64,000 nucleotides of DNA from Salinarchaeum sp. Harcht-Bsk1 (GTDB lineage Archaea; Halobacteriota; Halobacteria; Halobacteriales; Salinarchaeaceae): assembly GCF_000403645.1 (NCBI RefSeq), contig NC_021313.1, forward strand, positions 2,623,014-2,687,013. Direction: 5' to 3'. Every line of letters starts with the position of its first letter. The stretch's first letter is position 1. The position numbers were made by a program, and so were the translations under genes. The notes beneath the pieces were generated by a model. That model did no database searches. It was not told the DNA's origin and was given only the letters and a program-made list of their open reading frames with translations. This document shows, one piece after another, positions 52,708-61,010 of the stretch.

Positions 52708-53124
52708 TTACAGCCCGATCCCTAGCGAGTAGGCCCACTCGGTCCCGCTGATCGCGAGGAAGAGGACGGACGCGCCGAACAGCTCGGCGTTCTTCAGGAA
52801 CTGAATCATCTCGTCCTGGGCCTGCTCGTCGTCGACGGCCCAGAAGTCGTGCATCAGCGGCGTCGTGACGAGGAAGAACACTGCGAGTGCGCCGGCTGCT
52901 ATCGTCGGGAAGACGCCAAGGACGATCCCCAGGCCCCCGCCGAGCAAGATCAGTCCGGTACCGACGACTGCGACGCCGGGGAGCGGGACGCCCTTCATTC
53001 CGGCGTATCCCGCCATCTGGTCGGCGTTCAGGAAGTGGTTCATTCCCTGGAAGGCGAGTACGGCGCCGAACAGGAGCCGGGCGAGGAGCAGCAGGTCGCC
53101 CTCGAGTCCCGATTCGAAGACCAT
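52708..53124 (-). CDS. DoxX-family membrane protein
   Basis: This is a 138-aa integral membrane protein with four helices: LLLLARLLFGAVLAFQGMNH, VAVVGTGLILLGGGLGIVLG, IAAGALAVFFLVTTPLMHDF and a C-terminal helix (LFGASVLFLAISG). The N-terminal helix followed by QGMNHF is typical of the DoxX/SURF4 group, small proteins linked to quinone or thiosulfate redox and stress. It is divergent from an HxlR regulator with two palindromes between them, so it is probably controlled by that regulator in response to redox or electrophile stress. Confidence 0.87.
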   Translation of the reverse strand: MVFESGLEGDLLLLARLLFGAVLAFQGMNHFLNADQMAGYAGMKGVPLPGVAVVGTGLILLGGGLGIVLGVFPTIAAGALAVFFLVTTPLMHDFWAVDDEQAQDEMIQFLKNAELFGASVLFLAISGTEWAYSLGIGL

Positions 53125-53202
53125 CAGGCGGTCACCTCGACCCTGGCGGCGTCCCGATTCTGTTCACTCTCGTCGGACGTCGGCGATGCGGTGGCGGTCC
53201 CG

Positions 53203-53253
53203 TGCAACAGTGGTTGCATTACACTACCAGGTTCGCGAGCGAACCTATATATG
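53203..53253 (+). promoter_or_regulatory. Operator palindromes and TATA between doxX and hxlR
   Basis: Two perfect palindromes lie in the 163-nt divergent gap: TGCAAC-AGTG-GTTGCA at 53203-53218, and AGGTTCGC-GA-GCGAACCT at 53229-53246. The second overlaps the TATA box CTATATATG (53245-53253) of the HxlR-type gene, which would give transcription start about 14 nt before its ATG. This is the layout of an autorepressed regulator that also controls its divergent neighbour. Confidence 0.65.
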
Positions 53254-53287
53254 CGCTCGGCGACATAGTCGTCACCAGGTTCCATCG

Positions 53288-53656
53288 ATGCCATCTGGTA
53301 CGACTGGTGACGCCGCCGAATCCGCAGCCCGAACCGATACGACGACCGAGCAGGGGCCGTGTTCCCTCGTCGAACCCTTCGAGCAGATCGGCTCGAAGTG
53401 GCGACTGATCGTGCTGAACGACCTGCTGGAATCGGAGAAACGATTCAACGTACTGAAACGATCAACGGGCGCTAGCTCGCGCACCCTCTCGCGCGTGCTC
53501 GACGACCTCGAGGAGATGGATTTCGTCACGCGACGCCTCGAGGAGGACGCGCCCGTGGCGACCTACTACTCGCTGACCGATAAGGGCCAGTCGCTGGCGC
53601 CGATGTTCGCCACCATCGAGGACTGGGCGGCGGAGTGGCTGGACACGGACGAGTAA
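53288..53656 (+). CDS. HxlR-family winged-helix transcriptional regulator
   Basis: This is a 122-aa regulator. After a 25-residue flexible lead comes CSLVEPFEQIGSKWRLIVLNDL, matching the HxlR start (C near residue 26 may be redox-active), then RFNVLKRSTGASSRTLSRVLDDLEEMDFVTRR, the winged helix with recognition helix, and ATYYSLTDKGQSLAPM. It is the expected length for HxlR. It binds palindromes as a dimer, which fits the two operators just upstream. It probably represses itself and the divergent doxX gene, possibly sensing oxidants through the Cys. ATG 53288 is chosen from the TATA-to-start distance. Confidence 0.9.
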   Translation: MPSGTTGDAAESAARTDTTTEQGPCSLVEPFEQIGSKWRLIVLNDLLESEKRFNVLKRSTGASSRTLSRVLDDLEEMDFVTRRLEEDAPVATYYSLTDKGQSLAPMFATIEDWAAEWLDTDE

Positions 53657-53816
53657 CCTCGTCCTACCGCAGCCGTCGTCGTGGCAGTTCTGGACTGCTA
53701 TCAGCACGTAACGAGCGTTCCGGAGCCGTCTCTCTGCCGCAGGTGGGCCCTTCGATCTCGCTCCTGTCGTACGAACTGGGCAGCAGCTTCAAGGGGACAA
53801 CGTCCGTCACTTTCGT

Positions 53817-55487
53817 ATGGAGTTTCTGGGTCTGGATGGCTCTTTCGTCGCCTTTCTCGCCTACGTCGTCGCCTTCGGTCTCGCTGGCGTGGTCTGCCTG
53901 GTAAGCATCCCGAAGGCCGCGTCGATTTCCGACGCCGACACGCGGCGGGGCCTGATCTCGCTGCTGGTGTTGTGTGGCGGCTGGGCGATGGTCCACGTCG
54001 GTTTTCTCGTCGCGCCGACGCGGGAGCTACAGACGGGCTTCTACGTGGCCGGACTCGCTGTCGGATTCGCTGCGACCGGCGCCTGGCTGTATTTCTGCTC
54101 GGCGTACACTGGCCGAACGCTCCACCGGAACCCCTACTTTCGCTGGATCGCGGTGGGAGTGTACGTCGGTGTGATCGCACTCAAATTCTCGAATCCGCTG
54201 CACGGCCTCTACTTCTCGACGACGATGGCCTCGATGCCGTTCACGCACCTCGCCATCCACCACGGGACGTTGCACTGGGTTGCGATGGGGCTGGCCTACG
54301 CGCTCGCCACGGTCGGCTACTTCATGCTCCTCGAGCGGTTCCTCGCCGTCGGCGAGGACACTCGGCCCCTGACGTTGCTCGTCGGACTCACTGGCCTGCC
54401 GCTTGCGGTCGACGTGCTCGGGCGCCTGTCGCCGCGCCTGCTAGACATGACCTACGAGCCACTCGGCGTCGCTGCCTTCGCGGTCGGGGTGCTCTACCTC
54501 TACTTCGAGGAGTTCCGCGCGGTCCAGATAGCGGGGAGTAGCGAGGATCCGGTGATCGTGCTGGACGTCGACGGCGTCGTCCGCGAGTACAATCGAGCGG
54601 CCGCCGATCTCTTTCCCGACCTCGCCAGCGGGATCGGCACCCCACTCCGCGAGGTCGTGCCATCCGTCCAGGAGGTGATCGCTGGCGAGAACGATATCCT
54701 GACGATCCGTCGCGAGGACGGGATCGCTCACTACCGGATCACCCGCACCCAGATGGGCACCGGGGACGCCCCCGCCGGGTCGATGCTCACGATCGAGGAC
54801 GTGACCGCTGCCGAGGAGTCTCGCCGCGCGCTCGAACGCGAGAAGGAACGGCTGGATCGGTTCGCGAGCGTCGTCGCGCACGACCTCCGGAACCCGCTCA
54901 ACGTCGCCGACGGGCGACTGGACCTCGCCGTCGAGTCGCTGGAGCACGACGGGTACTCGGGCGACGGGGGTCACCCCGAGACTGCCGAGCACCTCGACGC
55001 GATCGACGACGCGCTGGAGCGGATGGAGGCGCTCATCGACGACCTGCTGACGCTCGCTCGCCAGGGCCAGGACCTCGACGAGATCGAGTCCGTTTCAATC
55101 GGCTCGTTCGCCGAGGACTGCTGGGGAACCGTCGACGGCCCGGCGGCGACGCTCGTCAGCGCCGACGACCCGACGATCCGGGCCGATCCCGAACGGTTGC
55201 GCCAGCTCCTCGAGAACCTGTTCCGGAACGCGATCGAACATGGCGGTGAGGACGTCACGATCACGGTCGGATCGCTCGACGGCGACGCCGGGTTCTACGT
55301 GGAGGACGACGGCCCCGGTATCCCGGCGGCCGACCGCACCGACGTCTTCGAGGCTGGCATGACGACGAACCCGGATGGCACGGGCTTCGGGCTGGCGATC
55401 GTCGAGGAGATTGCGGACGCACACGGCTGGGACGTGTCGGCGACGGCGGCCGACGACGGCGGGGCTCGCTTCGAGATTCGCGTCTGA
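53817..55487 (+). CDS. Membrane sensor histidine kinase (7TM N-terminus, PAS, HisKA, HATPase)
   Basis: This is a 556-aa protein. About seven hydrophobic helices lie in residues 1-230 (histidine-kinase N-terminal 7TM domain). A PAS-like domain lies near 240-335 (EDPVIVLDVDGVVREYNRAA ... SMLTIEDVTAAEE). The HisKA domain has the phosphoacceptor His 355 in FASVVAHDLRNPLNVA. The HATPase_c has the N-box LLENLFRNAIEHGG, DDGPGIPAAD and GTGFGLAIVEEIA. It autophosphorylates in response to an unknown membrane or cytosolic cue. No response regulator is adjacent, which is common in haloarchaea. The transcript is probably separate, 160 nt after hxlR. Confidence 0.93.
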   Translation: MEFLGLDGSFVAFLAYVVAFGLAGVVCLVSIPKAASISDADTRRGLISLLVLCGGWAMVHVGFLVAPTRELQTGFYVAGLAVGFAATGAWLYFCSAYTGRTLHRNPYFRWIAVGVYVGVIALKFSNPLHGLYFSTTMASMPFTHLAIHHGTLHWVAMGLAYALATVGYFMLLERFLAVGEDTRPLTLLVGLTGLPLAVDVLGRLSPRLLDMTYEPLGVAAFAVGVLYLYFEEFRAVQIAGSSEDPVIVLDVDGVVREYNRAAADLFPDLASGIGTPLREVVPSVQEVIAGENDILTIRREDGIAHYRITRTQMGTGDAPAGSMLTIEDVTAAEESRRALEREKERLDRFASVVAHDLRNPLNVADGRLDLAVESLEHDGYSGDGGHPETAEHLDAIDDALERMEALIDDLLTLARQGQDLDEIESVSIGSFAEDCWGTVDGPAATLVSADDPTIRADPERLRQLLENLFRNAIEHGGEDVTITVGSLDGDAGFYVEDDGPGIPAADRTDVFEAGMTTNPDGTGFGLAIVEEIADAHGWDVSATAADDGGARFEIRV

Positions 55488-55616
55488 CCCCGGCACGTAT
55501 TCCGTACGCCCTGATCCACTGGAGTGACGCAGTTCTAGCGAACCAAGGACCCTTAGAATCTGGAAACTACCTTCCACGAAGCGTTATCAGCGATCGGGCG
55601 ACAATCGGCACATGTC

Positions 55617-55874
55617 GTGCTGGTCCCTGCCCTCGCAGCTCTGGTCCTCGCAGTGAGCCTCACCTGTGTCGCGCGCCGACTCGACCACGAGCCAGGCCCG
55701 CCACGGTCGCACGTCCACGAAACCGACGACGGCGAACGCGGCCGCCCGTTCGAAGCGCTCGCCGAGGGCGCCGCGGCGGATCGCGGGCGGTGTCGCGACT
55801 GTGGCGAGGTGATCGAGTCACGAGTCTTCCGCCTCTGCCAGTCCTGTGCGTCCCGACCGATTCCCGGCGACTGA
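55617..55874 (+). CDS. Small membrane protein with zinc knuckle
   Basis: This is an 85-aa protein with an N-terminal helix (VPALAALVLAVSLTCVARR), an acidic linker and a C-terminal Cys4 motif (GRCRDCGEVI ... LCQSCASRP), a zinc ribbon. GTG 55617 is the best in-frame start; ATG 55612 is out of frame. The type is known from haloarchaea as uncharacterised membrane-associated zinc proteins. No function is apparent. It ends 6 nt before the stop of the convergent GH9 gene. Confidence 0.6.
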   Translation: MLVPALAALVLAVSLTCVARRLDHEPGPPRSHVHETDDGERGRPFEALAEGAAADRGRCRDCGEVIESRVFRLCQSCASRPIPGD

Positions 55875-55880
55875 GCGGTC

Positions 55881-57674
55881 TCAGTTCGCCGGTTCCGTCG
55901 CCGCCTCCCAGCTGCCCGCGACGAGGAACCAGGCGGCGTGTGGCAGCCACTGCTCGGTCCAGCGCCAGTTGTTTGTCTGGTCGTCGGCGTAGGCCGGCGG
56001 CCGGAACGCGATATCGGTCTCGTCGTCGAAGCCCGCGGTGATCCCGTTGACGATGCCGCCGGCGGTGTTCGGGGCCCCGGGGACGAACGGGACGGGGTCG
56101 TTCCCGATGCCCTCCAGCATGCAGGTGTCGTAGGGGTTCCGCCCGAGGATCCAGGAAAGCTGGTCGCGGGCGAACGCGGGTAGCGATTCCGTCAGCTCCG
56201 GGCCGTCGAGGACCGCGAGGCTCGAGTGGGCGGCGGCGGCGAGCGACGCGAGTCGCGCGTTCTCTCCCTGCCACCAGTAGCCAGACTCGTTCTCGTGCGG
56301 GAAGAAGAAGCGCGCGGCGGGTTCGTCCTCGTCGACGGCCTGGGCGTACTGCCGGGCGTAGCCGAACGGGTTGACGACGTCGTCGGTGAGTTCGAGCTCC
56401 CACTCCCAGTAGCGGGTGATTGCGTCGGCTATCTCCTCGGCGAGGTCGTCATCGGCCGGGGCCTCGCCCGGCTGCTCGTCCACCACGACGTCGAGGTAGC
56501 GGACGAGCGCGACGATCGGGAGCCCCTCGTCGGACGCGTGGAAGAAGGGCCGATCGCCGTCGTCGGCGTGGAACCAGCCGTCGTCGGTCTGGCGATCGAG
56601 GAGCGATCGCGCTCGCTCGGCGGCAGCGGCTGCGAACCTGTCGGCAGCCTCGGCCTCGCCGCGTTCCGCCGCTGCCCCCGCGAGTTCCGTAGCGGCGAGC
56701 AGTGCGCAGTAGTCGTCGATGACGTTCTCGACGCCGTCGTCGAGGTAGGCCTCGTTGTTCGCTTCGAGATGGTCGAAGCCCGTGACTGCCGATTCGTAGT
56801 ACGTCTCCGGGCCAAACTCGCCGGCGTGACCGAGCCGGCTGGCGCGGGCGAGCGCCGCGATCGCGACGCCGCCGCCCTGCCGGTAGCCCGCCTCGTAGTC
56901 CTCGGTCTTGGTTCCCTCCATTCCCTCGTAAGCGCAGACGTCCCGCTCCTCGGGATCGGAGGTCCAGGTGTCGAAAACGGTCATGTAGAAGTAGCCCGCT
57001 TCGTCCTGTGCGCGTACGAGGAAGTCCGCGCCGAAGCAGGCCTCCTCCAGCGCGTCGAAGCCGATCGCGTCCCGTTCGTCGACGTCGCCGCCGAGCCGGC
57101 CGGTGTTCGTCGCCGTCGAGAGGCGGTCGCGGGCGTCCAGAAGACTCCAGACGACGAGTGGAATCTGCTGGGGGTTCATGAAGTTCGCGTAGCTGAGGTG
57201 GGAGAGGTACTTGCTGACGTCGCCCGAGGCGTCGTACCAGCCACCGCTGACGTCGACGCGGTCCTCGCGGTCGCCGACGAACGTCGCCTCGCGGTCGTAG
57301 CGGTCGTAGATGCCGGTGCACCGCTCGACGCGGAAGTACCGGACGACGTCGGAGAGCGCGCGCTGGACGAACAGATCGTCGCCGACCTCGAACGGGCGGG
57401 ATCGCGCGACGATGTCGTCGGTGCGTTCCGGGTGAGTCACGCTGACGACGTACTCGCCCTCGGCGTCGACTGCGGAGACGTCGGCCGTCCAGTACTCCCA
57501 GTCCTTCCAGTCGTGAACGTGCCCGGCGTACTCGGGCTCGGCGGTCGTGACGACCTCGCCAGTCTGGGCGTCTTCGACCCGAACCGCCCCGGGATCGTCG
57601 TCGGCGTTCCCTTGCAGGATCACGCGTTTCGCTTCGTCGGGGCCGTACCCGAGCTGGTCGACGAGAATGTCCAT
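55881..57674 (-). CDS. Glycoside hydrolase family 9
   Basis: This is a 597-aa inverting endo/exo-beta-glucanase-type enzyme. The N-terminal Ig-like domain (VDQLGYGPDEAKRVILQG) precedes the (alpha/alpha)6 barrel with VSGGWYDASGDVSKYLSH (catalytic Asp pair), GYYFY-like substrate loops, and the C-terminal ENESGYWWQGENARLAS and SWILGRNPYDTCMLEGIG, where GH9 enzymes place the catalytic His/Arg/Glu. No signal peptide or Tat motif follows the ATG at 57674, and the frame upstream is Arg-rich and not a signal. It is therefore predicted to be intracellular, acting on imported oligosaccharides such as cello-oligomers. A broken secreted GH5 lies 3.4 kb away. Confidence 0.9.
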   Translation of the reverse strand: MDILVDQLGYGPDEAKRVILQGNADDDPGAVRVEDAQTGEVVTTAEPEYAGHVHDWKDWEYWTADVSAVDAEGEYVVSVTHPERTDDIVARSRPFEVGDDLFVQRALSDVVRYFRVERCTGIYDRYDREATFVGDREDRVDVSGGWYDASGDVSKYLSHLSYANFMNPQQIPLVVWSLLDARDRLSTATNTGRLGGDVDERDAIGFDALEEACFGADFLVRAQDEAGYFYMTVFDTWTSDPEERDVCAYEGMEGTKTEDYEAGYRQGGGVAIAALARASRLGHAGEFGPETYYESAVTGFDHLEANNEAYLDDGVENVIDDYCALLAATELAGAAAERGEAEAADRFAAAAAERARSLLDRQTDDGWFHADDGDRPFFHASDEGLPIVALVRYLDVVVDEQPGEAPADDDLAEEIADAITRYWEWELELTDDVVNPFGYARQYAQAVDEDEPAARFFFPHENESGYWWQGENARLASLAAAAHSSLAVLDGPELTESLPAFARDQLSWILGRNPYDTCMLEGIGNDPVPFVPGAPNTAGGIVNGITAGFDDETDIAFRPPAYADDQTNNWRWTEQWLPHAAWFLVAGSWEAATEPAN

Positions 57675-57789
57675 ACGTCCGGCTTGCTCGGCGGAGTGGC
57701 ATAGCTGTGACGGCACGCGTCCTGCGTTGCCGCGGTCGATCCGCGCGTGTGGAATGGCCGCCGTCCGCCAGGTGTGAGCGTCTCGGTGG

Positions 57790-58404
57790 TTACTTGAATC
57801 CCTCCATTCCGGCGGCCTCGACCAGCGCAGCCATCGCCGAGACGCCGGCGGACACCGAGAGGACGTCGGTGACGGCGTCGGTCTCCCCAGCCCACTCGTC
57901 GTAGCTCGCGTCGTCCGGGAACGCGTGGCCGTACGGACACACGAGGCCGTACATCGCTTCGGGAGTGATCTCCGGTGGCGCCTGCACGTCTGCAGCAATG
58001 CCGAACGAAAGGAGTGAACCCTCGGGCTCGACGGCGGTCACTCCGTCGCCGTCGAACTCGATCGTCACCGTCTCGTCGCTCGTCGGGGGCGTGCTCTCGA
58101 CGGTCACGGGGTCGTCGGCGAGCAGCCCGACCACGATCGGGTCCTGCACGCAGACGTAGTGGGTCGTCTCGCCGTCGAGCGTCGCGGTGTGCGGCGACGC
58201 CTCGGTGTCACAGAGGTCGTCGGTCGAGATGGATCGATCTCGCTCCGCCTCGAAGGTCTCCGCGATCGCTCTCGCCCACCCACCGTAGCTCGTCGGCTGC
58301 CGGTCGAGGTCGAACGCGCGCTGGAACCGTTCGCCAAGGGCGTCAGGTAGTTCGACGGTCGAGGGGTCGATGCCAGTCGTCGCGTCTGCCGTGTCGATCG
58401 CCAT
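57790..58404 (-). CDS. Alkylmercury lyase (MerB)-like protein
   Basis: This is a 204-aa protein. An N-terminal helical segment (LPDALGERFQRAFDL ... YGGWARAIAETF) is followed by a MerB-like beta region with HYVCVQDPIVVGLLADDPVTV and GSLLSFGIAADVQAP, ending in a YGLVCPYGHAFP segment. The catalytic Cys pattern of MerB (Cys and Asp) is only partly evident, so activity on organomercurials is uncertain. Haloarchaeal members are also annotated organomercurial lyase-like. The start is ATG 58404; ATG 58467 is in frame and closer to the TATA box (leader about 38 nt), so it could be the true start. It is divergent from an HTH_10 regulator. Confidence 0.6.
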   Translation of the reverse strand: MAIDTADATTGIDPSTVELPDALGERFQRAFDLDRQPTSYGGWARAIAETFEAERDRSISTDDLCDTEASPHTATLDGETTHYVCVQDPIVVGLLADDPVTVESTPPTSDETVTIEFDGDGVTAVEPEGSLLSFGIAADVQAPPEITPEAMYGLVCPYGHAFPDDASYDEWAGETDAVTDVLSVSAGVSAMAALVEAAGMEGFK

Positions 58405-58528
58405 TGCGTTCGTTCCGTGGCGTCCTCGCTCCCCAGCGGCTTCGCCCAACTGGCTGGGATGGTTCATACCGTGTCGAAATGCGGCGGGTGACTGGCGTCG
58501 GACACCCAGACGAGCAGCCCCGCCCCAC

Positions 58529-58538
58529 TATTTAAAAA
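58529..58538. promoter_or_regulatory. Shared symmetric TATA element
   Basis: TATTTAAAAA (58529-58538) lies between divergent genes. It contains the self-complementary core TTTAAA, so it can act as a TATA box on both strands. Plus-strand transcription would start near 58560, about 20-35 nt before the regulator start (58579 or 58594). Minus-strand transcription would start near 58505, about 38 nt before ATG 58467 of the MerB-like gene. Confidence 0.5.
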
Positions 58539-58578
58539 CGTCCCCCGTATACTGGGCACCAATCCGAGGGACTCTCGT

Positions 58579-59436
58579 GTGGACCGTGACACCGTGAGCA
58601 ACGTAACGCGATCGGAGAACGAGCACCGATCCGAAGACGAGCGTCGATCCGGGGACGAGCACCGATCCGCAGACGGGAACCAATCCGGGGACGGGGACCA
58701 ATCCGACGACGAGCACCGATCCGCAGCCGAGCACCGACCGAATCACCAACGCTCGCCAGCGACCGCCGGCCGCCCACTCGACGACGAGCCAGACCTCAGC
58801 GAAGCCGTCGTCTCGATCCCGCTCGATCGGCTCGGGGAACTCGGGATGGAAACGCTCTACGAGCGTTGCACGTCGGCGGGGCTCCGTGACTTCTCGGAAC
58901 TGGTCTGCTCGGGCGGTGGCTGCATCCTCCACGTCGTCACCGAGGAGCCGCTCCCCGCCGACGAACTCCAAGCACTCCCCTACGTCGCGTGGTGGGAACG
59001 GCTCCGAGAGCCGGCCGACGGGCCCGCGACCTCGATCGGCAAACTCCTCCCCGCCGCCGACGCGTCAGCGGTCGACTCGCCAGCCGAGCACGGGGTCGCA
59101 CCGACCGAACACGCGATCGCGGACGGCCGTCTCGCGATCTCGCTCGTGGGCGATCGCGCCGATCTCGCGGATCGGGTCCGGGAGTACGAGCGCGCCGGCT
59201 CGACGCCGACGATCGAACGGCTCGGCGCCTACGACGGTGCCAGTGCGCCGCTCGACGCGCTGACGGAGCGCCAGGAGACTGTATTGCGAGCGGCGCACGA
59301 GCGCGGCTACTTCGAGGTTCCCCGGAAGACGACCACTGCCGAAATCGCCGACGCGCTCGATCTGGACGACTCGACCGTCGCCGAGCACCTCCAGCGCGCC
59401 CAGCGATCGATCGTCGACGACCTGCTCGCGGAGTAG
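58579..59436 (+). CDS. HTH_10 (Bat-type) transcriptional regulator with Glu/Asp/Arg-rich N-terminus
   Basis: This is a 285-aa protein. The first about 55 residues are an imperfect charged repeat (units like ENEHRSEDERRS, GDEHRSADGN), low in complexity and probably disordered. The middle contains VVSIPLDRLGELGMETLYER and SELVCSGGGCILHVVTEEPL, a sensor-like alpha/beta domain. The C-terminal HTH_10 is LTERQETVLRAAHERGYFEV followed by TTTAEIADALDLDDSTVAEHLQRAQRSIVDD. Bat-type proteins regulate haloarchaeal stress and light genes. It is divergent from the MerB-like gene, which it may regulate. GTG 58579 is assumed as the start; GTG 58594 is an alternative after which the repeat still begins. Confidence 0.82.
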   Translation: MDRDTVSNVTRSENEHRSEDERRSGDEHRSADGNQSGDGDQSDDEHRSAAEHRPNHQRSPATAGRPLDDEPDLSEAVVSIPLDRLGELGMETLYERCTSAGLRDFSELVCSGGGCILHVVTEEPLPADELQALPYVAWWERLREPADGPATSIGKLLPAADASAVDSPAEHGVAPTEHAIADGRLAISLVGDRADLADRVREYERAGSTPTIERLGAYDGASAPLDALTERQETVLRAAHERGYFEVPRKTTTAEIADALDLDDSTVAEHLQRAQRSIVDDLLAE

Positions 59437-59601
59437 GATTCTCTTCCTTTCCAGGCGGGGTCATCTGCGTGCAGGCTATCGTCTCCCGGACCGGATTGCG
59501 AGGGCCCGACGCCGCGATCGCACCGGGCGCCGACGGGGGACGGTATGGTGTGCGCTTCCCGAGCCACCAGCTTTAAGCGCGATTCCGACGGCCTTGAAGG
59601 C

Positions 59602-60588
59602 ATGAAAGCCACGGCCATCGCCCACCCGATCCAGGGCATCGTCAAGTACCACGGGATGCGCGACGCCCAGCAGCGTCTCCCGTACCACGACTCGATCAGC
59701 GTCTGTACCGCGCCGAGCCACTCCAAGACGACGGTGGAGTTCTCGATGGACAACGAGGACAACACCTACCTCATCGACGGGGAGGAGGTCGAGGGCAGCG
59801 CACGCGATCGCCTCGATCGGATCGTCGAGGAGGTGCGCGAGCGATCCGACGCTCCGCACGCAGTCTACGGCGTCCGGATGGAGAGCGAGAACAGCTTCCC
59901 GACGAACGTCGGCCTCGGGTCGTCGTCCTCTGGCTTCGCCGCGATCGCCACGGCGCTCGCGGAGGCCGCCGAACTCGACGCCACGCTGGGTGAACTCTCC
60001 GCCATCGCCCGCCGCGGTTCGGCGTCTGCCGCCCGCTCCGTCACTGGCGGCTACTCCCACCTCCGCGCCGGCCTCAACGACCAGGACTGTCGCTCCCACC
60101 GGATCGATTCGGAAATCGCCGAGGATCACAAGATCGTCGTCGGCCTGGTTCCCTCCTACAAGGACACCGACGACGCCCACGAGGAGGCCGTCGAGAGCCA
60201 CATGTTCCAGGCGCGGATGGCCCACATCCACGAGCAGATCGCCGAGTGCCGCGACGCGCTCCGGAAGGACGACTTCGATCGCGTCTTCGAACTCGCCGAG
60301 CACGACTCCCTCTCGCTGGCCGCGACGACGATGACCGGCCCCGAGGGTTGGGTCTACTGGTCGCCGAAGACCCTGCAGATCTTCGCCGCCGTCCGCGAAC
60401 TCCGAGAGGAGGACGACATCCCCGTCTACTTCTCGACTGACACAGGCGCCTCCGTCTACGTCAACACCACGGAGGAACACGTCGACGAGGTCGAGGAAGC
60501 AGTCGCCGACTGCGGCGTCCAGACCGCCGTCTGGGAGGTCGGCGGCCCCGCGCGGATTCTGAAAGAGGAGGAGCAGGCACTTTTCTAA
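59602..60588 (+). CDS. mvaD: Phosphomevalonate decarboxylase
   Basis: This is a 328-aa GHMP-superfamily enzyme of the haloarchaeal mevalonate pathway; it converts phosphomevalonate to isopentenyl phosphate with ATP, and isopentenyl phosphate kinase would finish IPP synthesis. It starts MKATAIAHPIQGIVKYHGMR and shows the GHMP glycine-rich loop (NVGLGSSSSGFAAIATALAE) and GSASAARSVTGGYSHLRAG. The C-terminal block YFSTDTGASVYVNT is typical of the mevalonate decarboxylase family. ATG 59602 is preferred; the frame upstream is Arg-rich. It is essential for archaeal lipid synthesis, so this gene is core. Confidence 0.9.
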   Translation: MKATAIAHPIQGIVKYHGMRDAQQRLPYHDSISVCTAPSHSKTTVEFSMDNEDNTYLIDGEEVEGSARDRLDRIVEEVRERSDAPHAVYGVRMESENSFPTNVGLGSSSSGFAAIATALAEAAELDATLGELSAIARRGSASAARSVTGGYSHLRAGLNDQDCRSHRIDSEIAEDHKIVVGLVPSYKDTDDAHEEAVESHMFQARMAHIHEQIAECRDALRKDDFDRVFELAEHDSLSLAATTMTGPEGWVYWSPKTLQIFAAVRELREEDDIPVYFSTDTGASVYVNTTEEHVDEVEEAVADCGVQTAVWEVGGPARILKEEEQALF

Positions 60589-60593
60589 AACCG

Positions 60594-60652
60594 TTGGTCG
60601 AGGCGGGTTTCCTCACGCGCTCTCGCTCGCAGCGGAAACCCGCCTCGACCAA
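60594..60652 (+). terminator. Long perfect hairpin after mvaD
   Basis: The arm TTGGTCGAGGCGGGTTTCC (60594-60612) is the exact reverse complement of 60634-60652, giving a 19-bp stem with a 21-nt loop, 6 nt after the mvaD stop. It is followed by A14 on the plus strand (60659-60672), so a U-tract follows only for minus-strand transcripts. Hence it may stop antisense transcription, protect mvaD mRNA, or be a non-autonomous element end. Confidence 0.55.
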
Positions 60653-60821
60653 ATCTCCAAAAAAAAAAAAAAGGCGCTCCTCGGCCGCTGCGCTCCCTCG
60701 TTGCGGGTGCATCGTTTTTGCAACCACATCCTCGAACTTCCCCAGCCTCCTCCCTCGCTGGCGCTCGGTCGTCCCTCCGCGCTAGCTGGCTCGGCCGCTC
60801 GCCCGCTCGGGGCTCGCGACA

Positions 60822-60891
60822 TCGTCGATCGAAGATCGACGAGCCCTCGCTCGCTGCGCTCGCGAGGACAGCGTCGGAGCAAGCTCCGACG
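60822..60891. repeat. Pair of short palindromes
   Basis: TCGTCGATC-GAA-GATCGACGA (60822-60842) and CGTCGGAGC-AA-GCTCCGACG (60872-60891) are perfect palindromes 30 nt apart, with a CCTCGC...GCGAGG hairpin between them. Such stacked hairpins could form an RNA structure or a protein-binding array; none is assignable. Confidence 0.55.
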
Positions 60892-61010
60892 AGGATCGCC
60901 TCGCTGACGCTCTGCTCACCCACGCAAGCGCGCGTCGACGTGGTGGGCCCCTCGATTCGCACCGGGGAACGGCGAGAATCCTTTTTACTGCCAGATCGGT
61001 TCGTCCGTAC

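Larger units (their letters stand above)
60589..61010. other. Hairpin-rich intergenic region with A14 tract
   Basis: This 422-nt gap contains several perfect hairpins and an A14 run (60659-60672), with no convincing gene. Further GC-rich low-complexity repeats occur. The end, around 60980-61010 (CCTTTTTACTGCC), could be the promoter of the DUF457 gene. Confidence 0.55.
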
